Part shown: positions 5,424-5,533 of the stretch, piece after piece | How positions within the stretch are numbered: position 1 is the first letter of the stretch | Layout: each line of letters begins with the position of its first letter | Source: DASQGA01 sp035535315 | Lineage (GTDB): Bacteria; Actinomycetota; Thermoleophilia; Gaiellales; Gaiellaceae | Reading direction: 5' to 3' | Assembly (NCBI GenBank): GCA_035535315.1 | Contig: DATLQD010000029.1 | Location: forward strand, 1 to 5,533 | DNA length: 5,533 nt | The notes under the pieces: model-generated | Seen by the model: the letters and a program-made list of their open reading frames with translations, nothing else | What the model was told of the DNA's origin: nothing | Databases searched by the model: none | Translations under genes and position numbers: made by a program

Positions 5424-5533
5424 TGAAGATGGGAAAAACACCGACGGGCGTCCGGCTCGTAATCGTCTACATCGGACTCCTCCTCGTTACTGCACTCGCC
5501 TATCCCGCAGTTGCGGGCGCCCAGACGAGCAGC
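5420..5533 (+). CDS. Secreted protein, N-terminal part only (runs off right edge)
   Basis: An open frame begins with ATG at 5420, overlapping the transpeptidase stop by four bases (ATGA), and continues past the window end for 38 codons. It encodes a clear export signal: a basic start (MMKMGKTPTGVR), a hydrophobic core (LVIVYIGLLLVTALAYPAV) and a small-residue AGA site before QTSS, the likely signal peptidase I cleavage point. ATGs at 5423 and 5429 are in the same frame and equally possible as starts. No good Shine-Dalgarno sequence is seen, which fits translational coupling to the upstream gene. Function cannot be inferred from the signal peptide; the neighbour suggests a cell-envelope role. 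Confidence 0.72.
   Translation, partial: MMKMGKTPTGVRLVIVYIGLLLVTALAYPAVAGAQTSS

Overview
This GC-rich window most resembles a high-GC Actinomycetota genome, possibly the Thermoleophilia or a similar environmental lineage. That placement is inferred from composition, codon use with a strong preference for G or C at third positions, and the flavour of the protein families. There is no rRNA or other marker to settle it. I see no tRNA, rRNA, CRISPR array, transposase or phage gene.

Left half, minus strand. Reading from right to left there are four genes. The first is an alpha/beta hydrolase of the KANL3/Tex30 type (3055 to 2354). The second is a small DUF5519 'luciferase-domain' protein (2272 to 1868). 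The third is a DUF72/YecE-family protein (1593 to 661). The fourth is a membrane-anchored low-complexity protein that runs off the left edge (614 to 1). Between the DUF5519 and DUF72 genes lie about 270 bases. They hold the 3' end of a membrane-protein-like reading frame with no usable upstream start, a weak terminator-like hairpin, and a complex GGGAC/GTCCC palindrome just upstream of the DUF72 start.

Right half, plus strand. A 141-base divergent intergenic region at 3056-3196 separates the two halves. After it come two adjacent, distantly paralogous ferritin-like proteins (3197-3853 and 3901-4593), an L,D-transpeptidase (annotated 4836-5423, but its reading frame clearly begins further upstream), and the start of a secreted protein that overlaps the transpeptidase stop codon by four bases (5420 to the right edge). 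Same orientation and tight spacing suggest one transcript for exported proteins: two ferritin-fold proteins with signal or anchor segments, a peptidoglycan cross-linking enzyme and another signal-peptide protein.

I do not see a convincing undescribed system. The points most worth a second look are the paired ferritin-like proteins, which share a Tat-like motif lacking the second arginine at identical residue positions; the missing start codon of the L,D-transpeptidase; the orphan transmembrane fragment at 1737-1835; and the palindromic element at 1617-1676.
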